The translations under genes and the position numbers were made by a program. The notes under the pieces were generated by a model. That model was given only the letters and a program-made list of their open reading frames with translations. It did not search any database and was not told the DNA's origin. DNA of 64,000 nt from Nothopassalora personata (lineage: Eukaryota; Ascomycota; Dothideomycetes; Mycosphaerellales; Mycosphaerellaceae), in assembly GCA_033816765.1 (NCBI GenBank), contig CM066298.1, forward strand, positions 2,108,001 to 2,172,000, in the 5' to 3' direction. Below are positions 21,840-35,700 of the stretch, piece after piece. Position 1 is the stretch's first letter; every line of letters starts with the position of its first letter.

Positions 21840-24800
21840 GCTCAACCCACCGATTTGCTAAAGCCGGATTTAATAAAATCAGTAAGGTTCTCGTACTATC
21901 TCGGAGAAACCTCGGACTTTAATTTACCGGTCCCGGGACCGGTAAATAGCTATAGTAAGGAAAACGGATACGACTACGACACGACGCATCTATAGGAACC
22001 CGGCAAGGCTCTAACGCCTAGCAACCATTTAGCTCACTTATTAGGATTGCTTAGGACTACTAGAATAAAGGAACGAGTTATAGAAATTAGAATAGGCGCG
22101 TTCGAGGGAGATTCTATTGCTAACGTTTATTTAGTTTAAGGGGATTAGCCTACCGAGATCCTAAGGCAATCTACATTAAATACTTAGGACGGAAGCAATA
22201 GGTAGGCTAACATATAGCTAACATTAGGATGCCGCAGGTCTTTACGATGTATAAACGTAAGGCGGACAAGAAGAAGCTAGTAGACGCGAGCGTTTACAAA
22301 CGCCTAGAATTACGAGTTAAGGGAGATATAGAATAGAAGCGCAGGGCACTGTACCTAGAATCTAAGATGCCTAAAGGATAAGGTCCGTTCGATAGGAAGT
22401 ACTTAACTAAGAAATTCTTAAGTATTAAGCGAGGTAGCCGAATTACTCTAGAACGACTTACCTTAATTAAGGTTAGTATTAAGCTATTACTAATAGAAAG
22501 GGCCTTATTCGATAAGATGCTCTACAACCGGGAGGTAGTCCTCGCTTAGGATTTTAGTTATATAAGGTAAATTAGGCACGACGTCGTGCTACCTTAGAAG
22601 ATTAACACGGTCCCTTATAGGCTATGGTAGGCACGCCCTATCCGGTTGCACCCAAGTCTTAGGGCAATCGTTAAGCGCATAATTAGAGCCCGGATTAAGA
22701 ATAACATCCTAGAATACTTACAAGGGGCATACTCTAATAGCTAGTTCCTAGTCGTAAAGAAGGTTAATACCTCTAGAAGCGATATGCTATATCGGTTAAT
22801 TAACTTAGCTATGCTCCTAAATAAGGTTACTATACGCGATACTAACATTCCACCGGACACGGATAGCTTCTTAGAGGATTTTGCCGGTTGCCGAGTCGCT
22901 TCACTTATAGACCTGTTTTTAGGTTATAATTAGATTACTTTAGATAAGTCCTACCGGGACTTAATAGCCTTTATAACCCCTCTTAGCCTAGTACGCAACA
23001 CGACTCTACCTTAAGGGGCTACTAATTCGGTTGCTTAGTTCGTACGTGCGGTAATAAAGATTCTACTTAATTATATCTTGCATTAAGCGAAGCCGTTTCT
23101 CGATAACATCGGTATTAAGGGACTAACTAAGGACTATAGGAATGCCAAAGTAGAGCCTAGGCTAAGGAGATAGGTCGTTAAGCACATCGTCTCCCTAGAT
23201 CTAGTTCTTACTAACCTAGAGAGAGCTAGTACGGTGGTTACTAGAGGCAAATCCCAATAGTTATATAAAAAGCTTAAGATTATTAGGTACGTTACTAGCC
23301 CGGATAGTCGCTATCCTAACCTAAAGGTTATAGCTAAGATCCTAGACTAGCCTACGCCCACCTATATTAAGGAGGTCCGCACCTATGTAGGGCTATATAT
23401 GTACTTCCGGATATAGATTCCCTAGTTCGTTATTATCGCTCGACTAATGTATAAGCTACTAAAGAAGGGCGCCGAGTTCACCTAGATAGAAAATAAGCAG
23501 TTCTCGAAAGAAGAGGTTACTAGATATCTTATATAGGCTCTAGCCTTAGTTACCCTCTACTACTTACCTAGTGCTAGGTCTATCTTTGTCTTAGTTAATG
23601 CTAGCGGTACTAGATAGGGATGTATCGTTTCTTAAGAATTAATAGATAGCACTCGACGGCGTTACCCGGTACGGTATAAGAGTAGAATCTAGAACGCGTT
23701 AGAATCTAGATATAATGCTAGTAAGCGGGAATGCCTTAGGGTCCTTAAGGGGCTTAAGAAGATTTAGAGATATATTACTAGCGTTAATTTTATCCTTAAG
23801 GTTAACGCTAAGACACTTGTATAGTAGCTTAACCGGCCGGCTTCGGACCTGCCGAACTTAGCAATAGCCCGGTAGGTCGCATAGATTAGGTTATTTACGT
23901 TCGAGGTAAAGCACGTTACGGGGACTAGACATACTAGCCTAGATACCCTATCTTGTAGGCCCTCTACACCTTAGGAACCTAGGGAAGCTAACGAAGAAGA
24001 AGTCGACTAGATAATTAATAATAAGCTATTCGGGTACCTAGAGCCGGTCGACATATATCTAGTTAAAATCTAGAAAGCACGACATCTCGGGGACTAATAT
24101 TCTAAGGGCTCTTAATAGCTTACTTAGGTTATAGAAACTAGGACCCGACCCGATAGTGTTACCCGTACTAAGTACCGGCGGCTAGTAAAGAAGAGCGTTA
24201 ACTTCTTTATCCGAGACTAATTGCTATTCTTCTAGAAGCGCCAAGGAGTACCGTTACAACTTATAATTAACGATAATAAGGCTTAGAAGGAGATCATTAT
24301 AGAATGCTATAAAAGACACGGTTATTGTAGCGCTAAGGTCGTGTATAACCTTATTTCCGATCGGTATTACTAGGACGGGTGCTTCGCCGATGTCTCTACG
24401 TAGGTTCAAAGTTATGCTCCTTATAGGTTTCGCGAAGGTAACTAGCGCGCTAGTAAGCTTCACTTATCGAGCCCTTAGGTTATTAGTAAGAAGTGGTATT
24501 CGGACCCGGTCTAGGTGCATAAAAATAGATACCTCCTAGTTACGCGCGAAGCACTTAGTAACTAGATCGAGGCTAGAGTAATAAGGGCACCTCCTAGCTC
24601 TAAGACGGTTACTAAGTTTCTATACGAAGATGTCTTCTATAGGCACGGCTACTATACTAAAATTGTGCTTAATAACGCTACAGTTTATACGGGTAAGGTT
24701 AAGCGGTTACTCGTAGGGCTTAGTGTTCGAAGGATTCGAATATTACCGTACTATCCGTAGTCTAATACTCTAGTCGAGGCTAGACACCGTCCGATTCTTG

Positions 24801-25597
24801 TAGCGTTAGTAAAGCTTATAAGGAACATATACCGCGGATAGGAACAATAGGTACCCGCTGTGTTATGGGCTAATAGGACTACGACCTGTCGTACTACTAG
24901 AATAACGCTAGCTTAGGTCCTATATAGCTATCGTACAATTCTACCAATTAAGGTTAAGTACCCGACGTAGGCGAATTACTAGTAGGGATCGGTAAGAACG
25001 ACTAAGGACCTGCTTACTATACGTGCGCGTTAACTCTAGGCTCGAGACCTTAGTTTAGAAGAGCTATATACTCGAAGGAAGCGACTAAGAGAACTTAGTA
25101 AGGACTACTTTAATTCTTACCGGAATGTTAACTCTATTAGTTTCTAGAAGGGCAACCTTATTATAAGGTTCGACAAGCTATATAAGGATAACTTCTTACG
25201 TAAGATCGGTTACCGATAGTAAGGTCTATATCGGGTGTCTAGTGTCTCTAGGGAGTTTAGTACCTATATTCTTAAGGAACTTAATAGTACGCTAATGAAG
25301 GGTGTTTAGGCACGAGAAAACCTTAAGCTAGTTCTAGAACTTCGCCCGGATAACATAGGAGTACCGGGCCTAGATAATAGGATCGATCTCGTAATAGGGG
25401 AGGGAGAAGTCGCTAATAGCGAAGGTAGTAGTAATTCGAACGAGATCGAGCCTATCGCCGACGAAGACGTACTACCTATAGGAGTTAACGAAAGGGGATC
25501 GTATCCTAAACCGGAATCTAAGAAGCTATAGGTTAGGCCTTATAACCTTTCTATAGCCGAAATTTCACAGTTTAGTAGGATCGAGGCTAAGAACTAA
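21840..25597 (+). pseudogene. Gypsy-1 pol (RT, RNase H, integrase), RIP-inactivated
   Basis: The decoded order is RT (ARIKNNILEYLQGAYSN.. near 22,690, RLINLAMLLNKVTI near 22,794-22,835), RNase H-like (SIFVLVNASGT near 23,581, RECLRVLKGLKK near 23,728), a zinc-binding IN N-terminus (CYKRHGYCSAK near 24,303), the IN core (KFLYEDVFYRHGYYTKIVLNNAT near 24,616), and a C-terminal acidic tail ending at the TAA at 25,595-25,597. Catalytic residues are often mutated (Asp to Asn). A 26-bp perfect palindrome lies inside the open frame at 21,922-21,947. Confidence 0.85.
21922..21947. repeat. 26-bp perfect palindrome
   Basis: ATTTACCGGTCCC followed by its exact reverse complement. The same 26 bp occurs at 25,739-25,764, and the 14-bp core CGGTCCCGGGACCG occurs in both Gypsy-1 LTRs (18,583-18,596 and 45,213-45,226). 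It contains no CpA, so RIP could not degrade it. Confidence 0.85.
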
Positions 25598-26321
25598 TTA
25601 GTTAGTAATAGCGTACGGAGTTCACTTCCCTTAGGCATGTGTTACATATACCCTTTAGTTTATTAAGCCGATTCGGTTATCTAGACTTCACTTCATAGGG
25701 TGTTCTTACCTTAGTTAGACCTTAGTTAGTAGAGTTACATTTACCGGTCCCGGGACCGGTAAATCGGATTACGTAATAGCGTAGCATGCCCCTACCAAAT
25801 GCTTACCTAGGTAGTTACTAGCACTGGTTTTCCGTTATATGTAGGGTTATCGGACCTGTAGTGTAACCTTAATAGTACTGCTCTTACTACTTATAAGACC
25901 GGTCTCGGCGCTACTGCCTTATAATAGTTATAGGGACATACGCTAAGAGGCATACTTAAGCGTAGCTCTCTACCTACTACTTCCTCTCTTTTTCTTTAAA
26001 CACTAATACTATTACTAGAGCTACTAATACATCTATCTACCACTATATACATTAGACGGTTCCTTAGCCTCTCTCTCTTTACGACCTTAGCCTTCTTTAA
26101 AGCCCCTACCCCGATACTAAGCTTTTAAAGCTTATTAACACTCTAGAGTAGCACTACGAGATAGCTAGCTCTTACGATCTTACTACTAGTAAATCCTAGT
26201 TATTATAGCTTTAGCTAGTTTATCGTTACGCCCGGCTAGCTCGAGTATAGCGCTTACTAGTACTGTTACTAGGCTTACCCGCCTACCTTAGACCTTATTC
26301 GAGTCCCTTCGCCTACCGGAC
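25598..26321. other. Gypsy-1 spacer between pol and the extra ORF
   Basis: RIP-affected, pyrimidine-rich in places, with a long CT-rich tract near 25,960-26,110. It contains the second 26-bp palindrome. No clear coding frame apart from a possible upstream extension of the next ORF. Confidence 0.4.
25739..25764. repeat. 26-bp perfect palindrome (second internal copy)
   Basis: Identical to 21,922-21,947. It lies 142 bp after the pol stop codon and upstream of the extra ORF. Confidence 0.85.
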
Positions 26322-28571
26322 AACGTTCAGCATGTCCTTACTAACACGAACACGCCGAAGTCCGCCGCTAATGTTATGTTCCGAGAGCTTAGTCCTTAGA
26401 AGCGGGTTAAGGTGTTAAAGGACTTCTATAAGGGCTTCGAGAAGGTGTTCGAAGACTACTCCGTCTAGGTTAACCTATTTTTCGAGGAAGTTAAGAGCGG
26501 CATAGGTAAGAGCTACTAGGATAAATTCCTTAGTAATAAGAAGCTCGATGTCTTATTTCCTATCGTCGGTAAGATTCGTAAGACCGGTTTAGAGATTCGT
26601 AACCGAGAGAAGACTCTTCGAGCTACGCTTACCCGCTACTAGCTATAGTAGATAGATAATAAGATTCTTAATCGACGCGTTATCTCCGAGCTTTATAGTA
26701 CTAATAGCGGGCGCCGCTAGTTCACGGCCTTTATTAATAAGTACCTAGATTACAGTAGGGCTATTAGTAGAATTTAGAGGGTACTAATCTAGCGTATAAG
26801 GATCGGCCGCAAGGGCATAGATCGTAAGCGAATTCTAGAGCCTAGTAATCTTACCCGGTACGATAGGGAGGCTAAAGCACGTAGCATTAATCCGTAGTCG
26901 GCTAAGAGTAGGGAGATTATTAGAAGATACCGCCTAGCCGTCTATAAGGATAGCCTTCTATACTTTATAGAGGGTACTATTACTAAGAAGTCCGCGTCCC
27001 CGGAGGACAGTATAGCTTAACCTAGACCATCTAACTAACAATAGCCTTAGCTACGTTAGCTACCGGGTAGTAAAGATAAAGGACGTGTAAAGAGTACTAC
27101 GCTAACTCTACTAGCCTCTACCTAGCCTATAGTCCTATCGAGAGGCGGTCGTAAGTCGAGTCGACTTAAGTAGCTCCGTATAGGCGAGAGCATAGGTAAG
27201 GGCATAACTACGCCTACTCGATCCTCGCCTAACCGAACGCTAGATAGCGCACCTATACGCGAGGGCAGTCCGCTAGGTACACCGGTTAGCACCCTACGAT
27301 CCACTCCGGCCTTAACTAAGAATAGTAATCCGATACTTACTATATTACCTTCGGCTATAATTAGGGATGTATTAGTCTTTAAGGATTAGATCCTATAAGA
27401 AGACGAGGCCCTCCGGATTAAGCGCGCTAACTATACCTATAATAAGCGGTACTATAGCATTAAGTTTAGAAACTTGATTGATGTAGATAGTATTAACTAG
27501 CTACCTAAGCACCGGATGGCGGGCCTTAAGATACTCGAATATGCTATCTCGGACGTTCTTAAGAGGGATGGTAAGGTTAGCGCTATAATATACGATTAGT
27601 ATGTTCAAGATTTCTACTATAAGGCCCTCCACTTCGTTACGAATCCCGGTATTACCGCTAATACCCTATGTAAGCGCGCGCTTAAGGTCCAAGACTAGCT
27701 CTTTAAAGGTAAGAGTTTTTTAGCTATTAAGGTGAAGAATAGGTCGTAGTTTCGCCCTAATAAGCGTAGTTAGAAGACTGTTAACCCGCTTAGCTACCTC
27801 CGTGTTCGAGGCAAAGTCGGCACTACGAGTAACATCGTTACGCATGCTAACTATAACTAGATCCTCGACAAATTCGGCATTAATAAAGCTAACTAAGCCG
27901 ATCTTAATAGTACCGGTACCTACATTAATAGCAATATGCTATACTAGTACAATAACGCTAAACTGGTACCGCGGGTTAAATTAGTTAGAGAAATAATAAG
28001 TCGAGAATTCGACGTGTACCGATAGTACCTACGAGAATTGAATAAGGTTAGTAACGGCGGCGTCTACTAGAACATATAGTATTCTCTAAGCTAATAGATT
28101 ATGCGATAAGACCCCGGGCTATAGCTCTTATAAGTAGCGCTACACCCTTAACACTATACTCGGTTTATCTCCTTCCCTAGGCCTACGATTTTTAGCTTTA
28201 ATAGGGCTCATTAGGGGGGTAACGCAAACACTATAGTATAGCATACTAGGGTCGACTTAAACCTCGAAATTGAAAACTACTAGACTAGCAACCGGCTCAT
28301 TATACTGTACTCTCTTAACTTAGAGGGCACTAGTAGGCCGGAGTTTTTACACGGTTTTTATAAGAAAGGGAATGCTAGAGAGTTTATCTAGTAGTACTAG
28401 ATTAACGACTATATAGAAGACGGCCGATTCAAGCGTTTCTTCTCGGTTAGAGTCTAGAATTACTTAAGTAAGAATAGCATTAGCTAGTTTAGAGAGGACC
28501 TAAGCGCTAGGTAAATACGGGTAACTACTATAGGCGTTCTAATAAGGTAGGCCGTATATAAGATTGATTGA
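26322..28571 (+). pseudogene. Extra ~750-codon ORF after pol in Gypsy-1 (unknown)
   Basis: One frame stays readable from about 26,322 to a TGA at 28,569-28,571. Interruptions are only TAG/TAA codons of the type RIP makes from Gln or Trp codons. The decoded N-terminal half is highly charged (e.g. VLKDFYKGFEKVFEDYS; GKIRKTGLEIRNREKTLRAT). A basic, Pro/Ser-rich linker follows near 27,000-27,330. The C-terminal half looks globular (e.g. LPKHRMAGLKILEYAISDVL, FYYKALHFVTNPGITANTL). It occupies the position where env or other accessory genes sit, in the same sense as gag-pol. I see no transmembrane segment or signal peptide and do not recognise a family. It could be a captured host gene or an element-specific ORF. 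Confidence 0.55.
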
Positions 28572-29165
28572 TTATTCCATTAACGTGCTATTTGAGTCAA
28601 AGACTATGCAACACGGGTCTCGAGAACGAGACCAAAATTTGAGAGGAGAAAAGCCCCGTCGTACCCCGGACGTAAAAACTCCTTAAAAGATGCGAGCAAC
28701 GCTCGCTATTCGAACCGTAAATCGAATATATTGCGGCGTAGTACGCGCGTACCCGGTAGTCGTGTCTTGTCGAGAATTGCGGTTTGTCGCCTTGCCCCGG
28801 GCGAGACAAGTTTTGCGCCCGTGTCTCGTTCTTGTTTTTAAAAAGCCAAGCCGGCCGTACCCGTACGCACCGAGCAAAATCCCAAGAAACACCCGTTGCC
28901 TCTGTTTCAATCCAGTCGCGTTCTCCGGTCTCGAGTGTAGCTCCTCGGTCGCAGTGGCCTCGCTGTCGTCCCCCCCTCGGCCTCTCTTGGTTCCAGCCGT
29001 GCAGTATACGTGGTTTGCGCCCCTAAACGCCTCTCTTGGTTCCAGCCGGCAGTTTACGTGGTTTGCCGGGACGACAGGTAGACAGCGCCTTCGTTGTTCG
29101 AGCGACGTGTACGCTATGTACGTCGCTTTCCCTTCTCGCAGTTCCGGAGTTCTTGTTTGTAGATT
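28572..29165. other. RIP-poor island inside Gypsy-1
   Basis: About 600-700 bp with normal CpA content and few TAG/CTA runs, in contrast to both flanks. It contains a 37-38 bp direct repeat at 28,981-29,018 and 29,030-29,066 and a GAGAGAGAG run near 29,241-29,249. The plus ORF 28,690-29,169 (159 codons) has no recognisable domain. It may be a promoter or leader for the following ORF, or sequence unique enough to have escaped RIP. Confidence 0.4.
28981..29066. repeat. Direct repeat of 37-38 bp
   Basis: Two copies of CCTCTCTTGGTTCCAGCC..ACGTGGTTTGC, at 28,981-29,018 and 29,030-29,066, differing at a few bases. They lie in the RIP-poor island. Confidence 0.75.
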
Positions 29166-29914
29166 TTGAGCGTATCTCGTTCGTTCGGTTCGTCCGACCT
29201 GTCTTTTCTTGTTTCGAGTCGAGTAGGCTTGTATTTTTCGAGAGAGAGAGTCTTAGTTTCTCTTCGTCGTAACGAAGATACTTACGTCGTCCGCCGCGTG
29301 AAGGCGCTCTCTATAGGACGACTCCCTATAGGACGACCCGTATATAAGAGGATACTACGTTAGATTAACCCTTACTTTATCGAGATCCGCGACGATAACT
29401 ATCTTAAACTCTAGAGAAGCTAGAGCATACACTAGGTGATAGACCTCTATCGTAACTTTAAGACGCTAAGTGAGAGCGCTATAGGATTTAAGTATCGACG
29501 CCTAGTACCCGGCTATCCTTTTCCTACGGCCGTACACCTTAGTAGCATTAGCCCTCTGTCCGATGCCCTAGCGGGTTTAAAGTCTTAGAACGATAACGAA
29601 GTTATCCTTAATGCTAGAAGGTAGCTTAATGCTACGGTCCGCCTAGACTCGGAGCTCTTCTATAAGAAGATGCATAATTAGCGTATCTAAGCTATGAAAT
29701 TAATAGACAAGTAGCTTAGCTTAGTTACTACTCTCGAGTAGATATGCTTTATAAGCGAAGGGCGTAATAAGAGCTTCTTCCGCAACTACTATAGGAACTT
29801 TACTAACTAGCTACTTAGGGACGCGTCTAGTAAGACTAGTATTAGCTACGATAACGAGTAGGTCTAGATAAAGGAGTTATGTAAGACTAAGTGGAACTAA
29901 GTAGTTAGTGTAGG
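29166..29914 (+). pseudogene. Second extra ORF of Gypsy-1, 5' part (interrupted by Gypsy-3)
   Basis: A plus-strand frame with RIP-type stops (EDTYVVRRVKALSIGRLPIGR, then YRNFKTLSESAIGFKYRRLVPGYPFP) runs to the Gypsy-3 insertion. After removing Gypsy-3 and one GTAGG copy it continues at 37,004 (37,004-37,350) into a Ser/Asn-rich repeat. Function unknown. It lies between the ~750-codon ORF and the 3' LTR. Confidence 0.4.
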
Positions 29915-30111
29915 TGTTAAGGGGATGTCGTAATGTATAGCACGCCTACGACCTACTAGTCGTAGATGAACTAATTCTTGCTTTTTATTTAAGACGCATC
30001 GCGCGTCGTAAGGTGTACTTATGCGTATTACGTGCGGCTTAGTAGCCGGTCGCGACCGTATGTTACATGTAAGGCCACATATAAGGGTTAGCTACTAGGC
30101 TACCCCTTACA
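29915..30111 (-). repeat. Gypsy-3 3' LTR
   Basis: A 197-bp LTR, nearly identical to 36,807-37,003. Terminal inverted repeat TGTTAAGGGG / CCCCTTACA. Confidence 0.9.
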
Positions 30112-30396
30112 ATTGCCTCCTCTCCCGTACGAGCTATCCTTAGCTCGCTAGTTACTACGTCGAGGTTCCTATGTACTTCTAGAACTATAGTTGCTATACG
30201 GCCTATATACGGGTTACGTACGTGTCGTTATGTAGGTGTAGGTAAGTGAGGCTTAGTTACTATACCGACGTAGCTAGTTAGGGGCATAAAACTCTAGCCT
30301 AACCTAGCCCTTTCTTAGCACGCTCCCTAGCTTATTACCTTCGCTACACTACTACTACGTACCCGCACCGTACTATTATTGTAAGCGCCTTACTAG

Positions 30397-31746
<1,350 letters not shown>

Positions 31747-31879
31747 GGCGCTCGCCTTATACGCTACTCGCGGGCTCCTCGCCTACTACTACTCTACGTA
31801 GCCCCTAGTAGGCGCGCTACTCTTTAGCTTTTGTTTTATTTATAGTTAAGAAAAGTTTTGTTTATGCTCTAGTACTAGT

Positions 31880-34800
31880 CTCATTTACTTCTCCTTAACG
31901 CCTTATAGTCGGCTACTATACGATCCGCATTCGCGAGGCCCTCCGCCGGTTCCTAGCTATTATACTCCTCTTGCTAGTCCTTCTACTAGACTAGATACTG
32001 TAGCTTGCCCTTACGCTTACGCCTATCTAGTACTACCTCTACCTTATACTCTCCGTCCTTATTAGCTAGAGGGGGTACGGGTCCATCCTTATCGCTACCG
32101 ATATACGGCTCGAGGAGAGAGACATAGAAGACGTTATAGAGCCTTAAGTCGGCTAGTAGCGCTAGGCGGTACGCCTACGAACCGACAGCGTCCGTAATGC
32201 GGTATAGGCCGATGAACTTCGGACTTATCTTCTTCTTTAGCACTACTAACTTAAGGTTCTTCGTTAATAATAGGACTAAGTTACCTATGCGGTAGGTCTT
32301 AGCTTAGTAGGTCTTGTTATAGTAGCGAGCCTAGCTTTCTACTAAAGCCTTCTATCGCTCCTCGAGTATAGCGCGTAGTTTTTACATACGACTCGTAGCT
32401 ATTACCGCTACTAGTACTTCCCCCCCCTAGGTCTCGTCTCGAGATCTAGTTAGTATAGGGGTAATCTTAGGTTGCTAACCGTACGCTATTTCGAATAGAC
32501 TTATCCGTAGTGTTAGGTAGATACTATTATTAGCTACGAATTTAGTAACTGTAAGCTACTTAGCCTACTTAGTTTAATTATTACTATAGTAATAACGAAG
32601 GTATTGTTCGAGGGTTTAGTTTACCCTCTTAGTTTAGCCGTTAGTCTAAGGGTAAAAGGCCGTAGATAGCTTACGCTTTATACGCGCCTCGAAGTAGAAG
32701 TTACTCTAAAACTAACTAGTAAAGACCGGACCTCGGTCGCTCACTATACCTAACGGGACACTATAGTGTCGCACGACTTCGTCTCGTAGGAGCCTCGTAA
32801 GCTCTACGGCTATACAAGTCTTCGTCGTCGGGATGTATAAGCTTATTTTTAAGTAGCGATCGACTATTACTAGGATCGCATTATACACGCAACCGGCTCG
32901 TATACTTAGAGGTAGGTCCGTAATGAAATCTATAGTAATTTCCTACTACGGTCGCTCCGGTCTAGGAAGCGGTTATAGCTCGCCGTAGGGTCGATAGCGC
33001 CTCGCCTTCGAACCCTAGTAGGTTCTATAGGCTTAGACGTATTATTTCACGTCCGTACTAAGTGAGTCCTACTAATAATTACGTCGTAATAGCTCTTTAG
33101 TCTTAGTCCTTCTAAAGTGACCCGCGAGGACGTCGTCGTAGTATATGCGAATTAGATACGACCTAATTACGTGATCCCTAGGTACTACGATCGCGTCTCC
33201 GTAGTATATAAGGTCATCCTTTATATGCTATCCCTTAGCGTCCCTCGCGCTTAGCGCCTACGCTAAGTATACGATATACTAGTCGTCTTACTACTACGCG
33301 ATCTTTATTAAGAGTAGGATTAACTTACCCGTCGAGCTATAAGCTTAACCCTATATTACTATAGCGTATACTACTACTAGTAAAGACGGCTTGTCTTAAT
33401 AGGGAAGGTCACCTCTCCGCACTACTATTACCGCGCCTATATCGCCCTATATCGCCTCGTAGGTAGTAAGTACGCGCTTTACCGTCGGCTCGCTTATCCC
33501 TTCTAGAGACTCCTTCTAGAAAGATAGCTTACTTTGTAAGGTAGGTAGCAAGTTCGAAGTTTGTTACGTTATAGCTACGTAGTTACTACGTCTCGAAGGC
33601 GCGTCGGCTAGGTTAGTCTTACCCGGCCAATACTCTACTATAAAATTAAAAGACTATAGGAACGTAGCCTATCGAGCTTACCGCCCATTTAGCTACTTTA
33701 CTATTATAAAGCCCTATAGGTTAGCGTAGTCGACTAGCACTCGCACCGCATACGTAGCGCCCTCTAAGTATAGCCTCTAATACTTAAAAGCCTTAACTAC
33801 TATAAGTAGCTCCTAATCGTGCGTCTCGTAGTTACACTTAGCTAGTATTATCTTACGTAAATAGAACGCGATAGGATGCTACTTAGTACTAAACAATTAG
33901 GATATAATACCTACGATCGCAAAACCTAAGGCATCCGTCTCGACTCGCGTACGTAGCGTAGGATCGAAGTGCCTAAGTATTAGTACACCTAAGAATCCGG
34001 CCTTAAGCTATCGAAACGCCTACTCTTCGCTTAAGGTCTACGTAAGAGGGCCGTGCTTCTTACCGTCCTTAGATCCCTTTAGTAGGTCCGTTAGGAGCTT
34101 ATAGACCCTTAAGTATCCTTCTATAAAACGCCGGTAGAAGTTGCAAAACCTAAGGAAGGACTAGACCTTATAAAAGGTCGTAGGTGTAGGCTATTCCTCG
34201 ATAGCGGCTACCCTACTCCTATCTATCGACACGCCTACGGCGCTTACGACAAACCTAAGGAACTCTATACTCTCCTAGAAGAAGTGACACTTCTTAGGGT
34301 TTGCGAATAGGGTAAACTTTCGTAGCCTCTCTAGTACCGCGCGTACGGCTCGCACGTGTGCCTTACGCGTCTCGCTATAGATAAGGATATTATCTAGGTA
34401 GAATACGTAAATGTTATTAACTAAGCCGGTTAGCGCCTTATTAATATACCCTTAAAAGGTTACCGGTGCGTTAGTTAACCCGAACGGTATTACTAGGTAC
34501 TCGTAGTATCCGTATCGCGTACGAAACGTAGTCTTCCACTTATCGCCTCGCTTAATAGGGATACGATAGTAGGCGTCCTTTAAATCGATTATAGTAAAGA
34601 ACCTAGAACCTAATAGCCTATCTAGCGTCTCGCTAATTAGGGGCAGGGGGTATCGGTTCTTTACTATAATCTCATTTAGGCCTCTATAATTAACATAGAG
34701 CCTAAGAGTACTATTCTTCTTTAGTACGAATAGGATAGGCGCACCCGCCTCGCTTACGGACCGCCTAATCCACCCCTTCTCTATTGCTTACGTAAGGTAC

Positions 34801-35700
34801 TCCTTTAAGGCCTCTAACTTAGTTAAGGACTAGTAGTACAGCGGCTTAAAAGGGGGTTTCTTTCCTTTAACGAGATTAATCGTATACTTAACCCCGTCGG
34901 GCATCTTACGCTTCGCCTACTTATTAGGTGCGTATACATCTCGGAAGTCTATAAATTCTTTAGGCTACGAGGGGCCCTCTCCTTTAGGTACTACTATAGT
35001 AATAGCCCGAACACTTATCGTATAAACCTGCTTTAAGCTCTCGAGATCCTTAAGGAACTCGCGTACGTCACGCTACTAAACCGTAGGCGTCTCTACACCG
35101 TAGTACTACTAGTTATCCTTATCGGCCTTTACTATCCGATTACGATGCCGCTAGGGTCTACCTAAAATTACTAATAGCCTACCTATAGGTACCGCGTAGT
35201 AGATAGCGTTACTTACGCGCTCTACTCCCGCGTTATTAGCGAGTCGTAGCCAAACCGTAAAGGCGCCGTAGCAATACCCTAGGTTATGCGTATACGACTC
35301 TAACTTCGGTAGCCTTGCCCTATTAATAGGTTGCATTTAATGTCGGAGTACATACTTATACGACACTAGGCTAAGATCCGTATAGTCATCTAGGAGAAAC
35401 GTAGCCTCGCGAAAGCCCTTACGAGTCTCGACTGCGCCTCGTAAGTAACGCGCTAGACACGCATCTACTCGCCTTAAGGGGTCGACTTTAGGAAAACTCG
35501 GACTTAGGAGCGACCTACTTATAGTCCTCTACCTTTTCCCTAGTCGCTACGATAGACACACATCTACTCGCCTTAAGGGGTCGACTTTAGGAAAACTCGG
35601 ACTTAGGAGCGACCTACTTCTAGTCCTCTACCTTTTCCCTAGTCGCTACCCTTCTTAGTTAGAGCCTTTGTAGCGTCTACCCTACGAACCGCTTACGCGT
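31880..35700 (-). pseudogene. Gypsy-3 pol (PR, RT, RNase H, IN, chromodomain-like), RIP-inactivated
   Basis: The minus strand reads RT motifs [21 protein letters not shown] (about 34,700-34,635), [23 protein letters not shown] (about 34,535-34,467) and FYLDNILIYS (about 34,402-34,373; YLDD with Asp to Asn). RNase H and the connector follow, with LNGR.ARWATFL.SFNFIVEYWPGKTNLADAPSRR (about 33,690-33,590). Integrase comes next, and a basic C-terminal region resembling a chromodomain (about 32,120-31,950). Stops are of RIP type. A 99-bp-period direct duplication lies at 35,462-35,649. Confidence 0.85.
35462..35649. repeat. Tandem duplication, 89-bp units with 99-bp period
   Basis: 35,462-35,550 and 35,561-35,649 are nearly identical (CATCTACTCGCCTTAAGGGG..TAGTCGCTAC). 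They lie between the zinc knuckle and protease of Gypsy-3. Confidence 0.85.

Noticed and set aside
26322..28571. Reading the extra Gypsy-1 ORF as an envelope or tyrosine-recombinase protein
   Set aside because: No signal peptide, transmembrane helix or recognisable recombinase motif could be seen, so no function is assigned.
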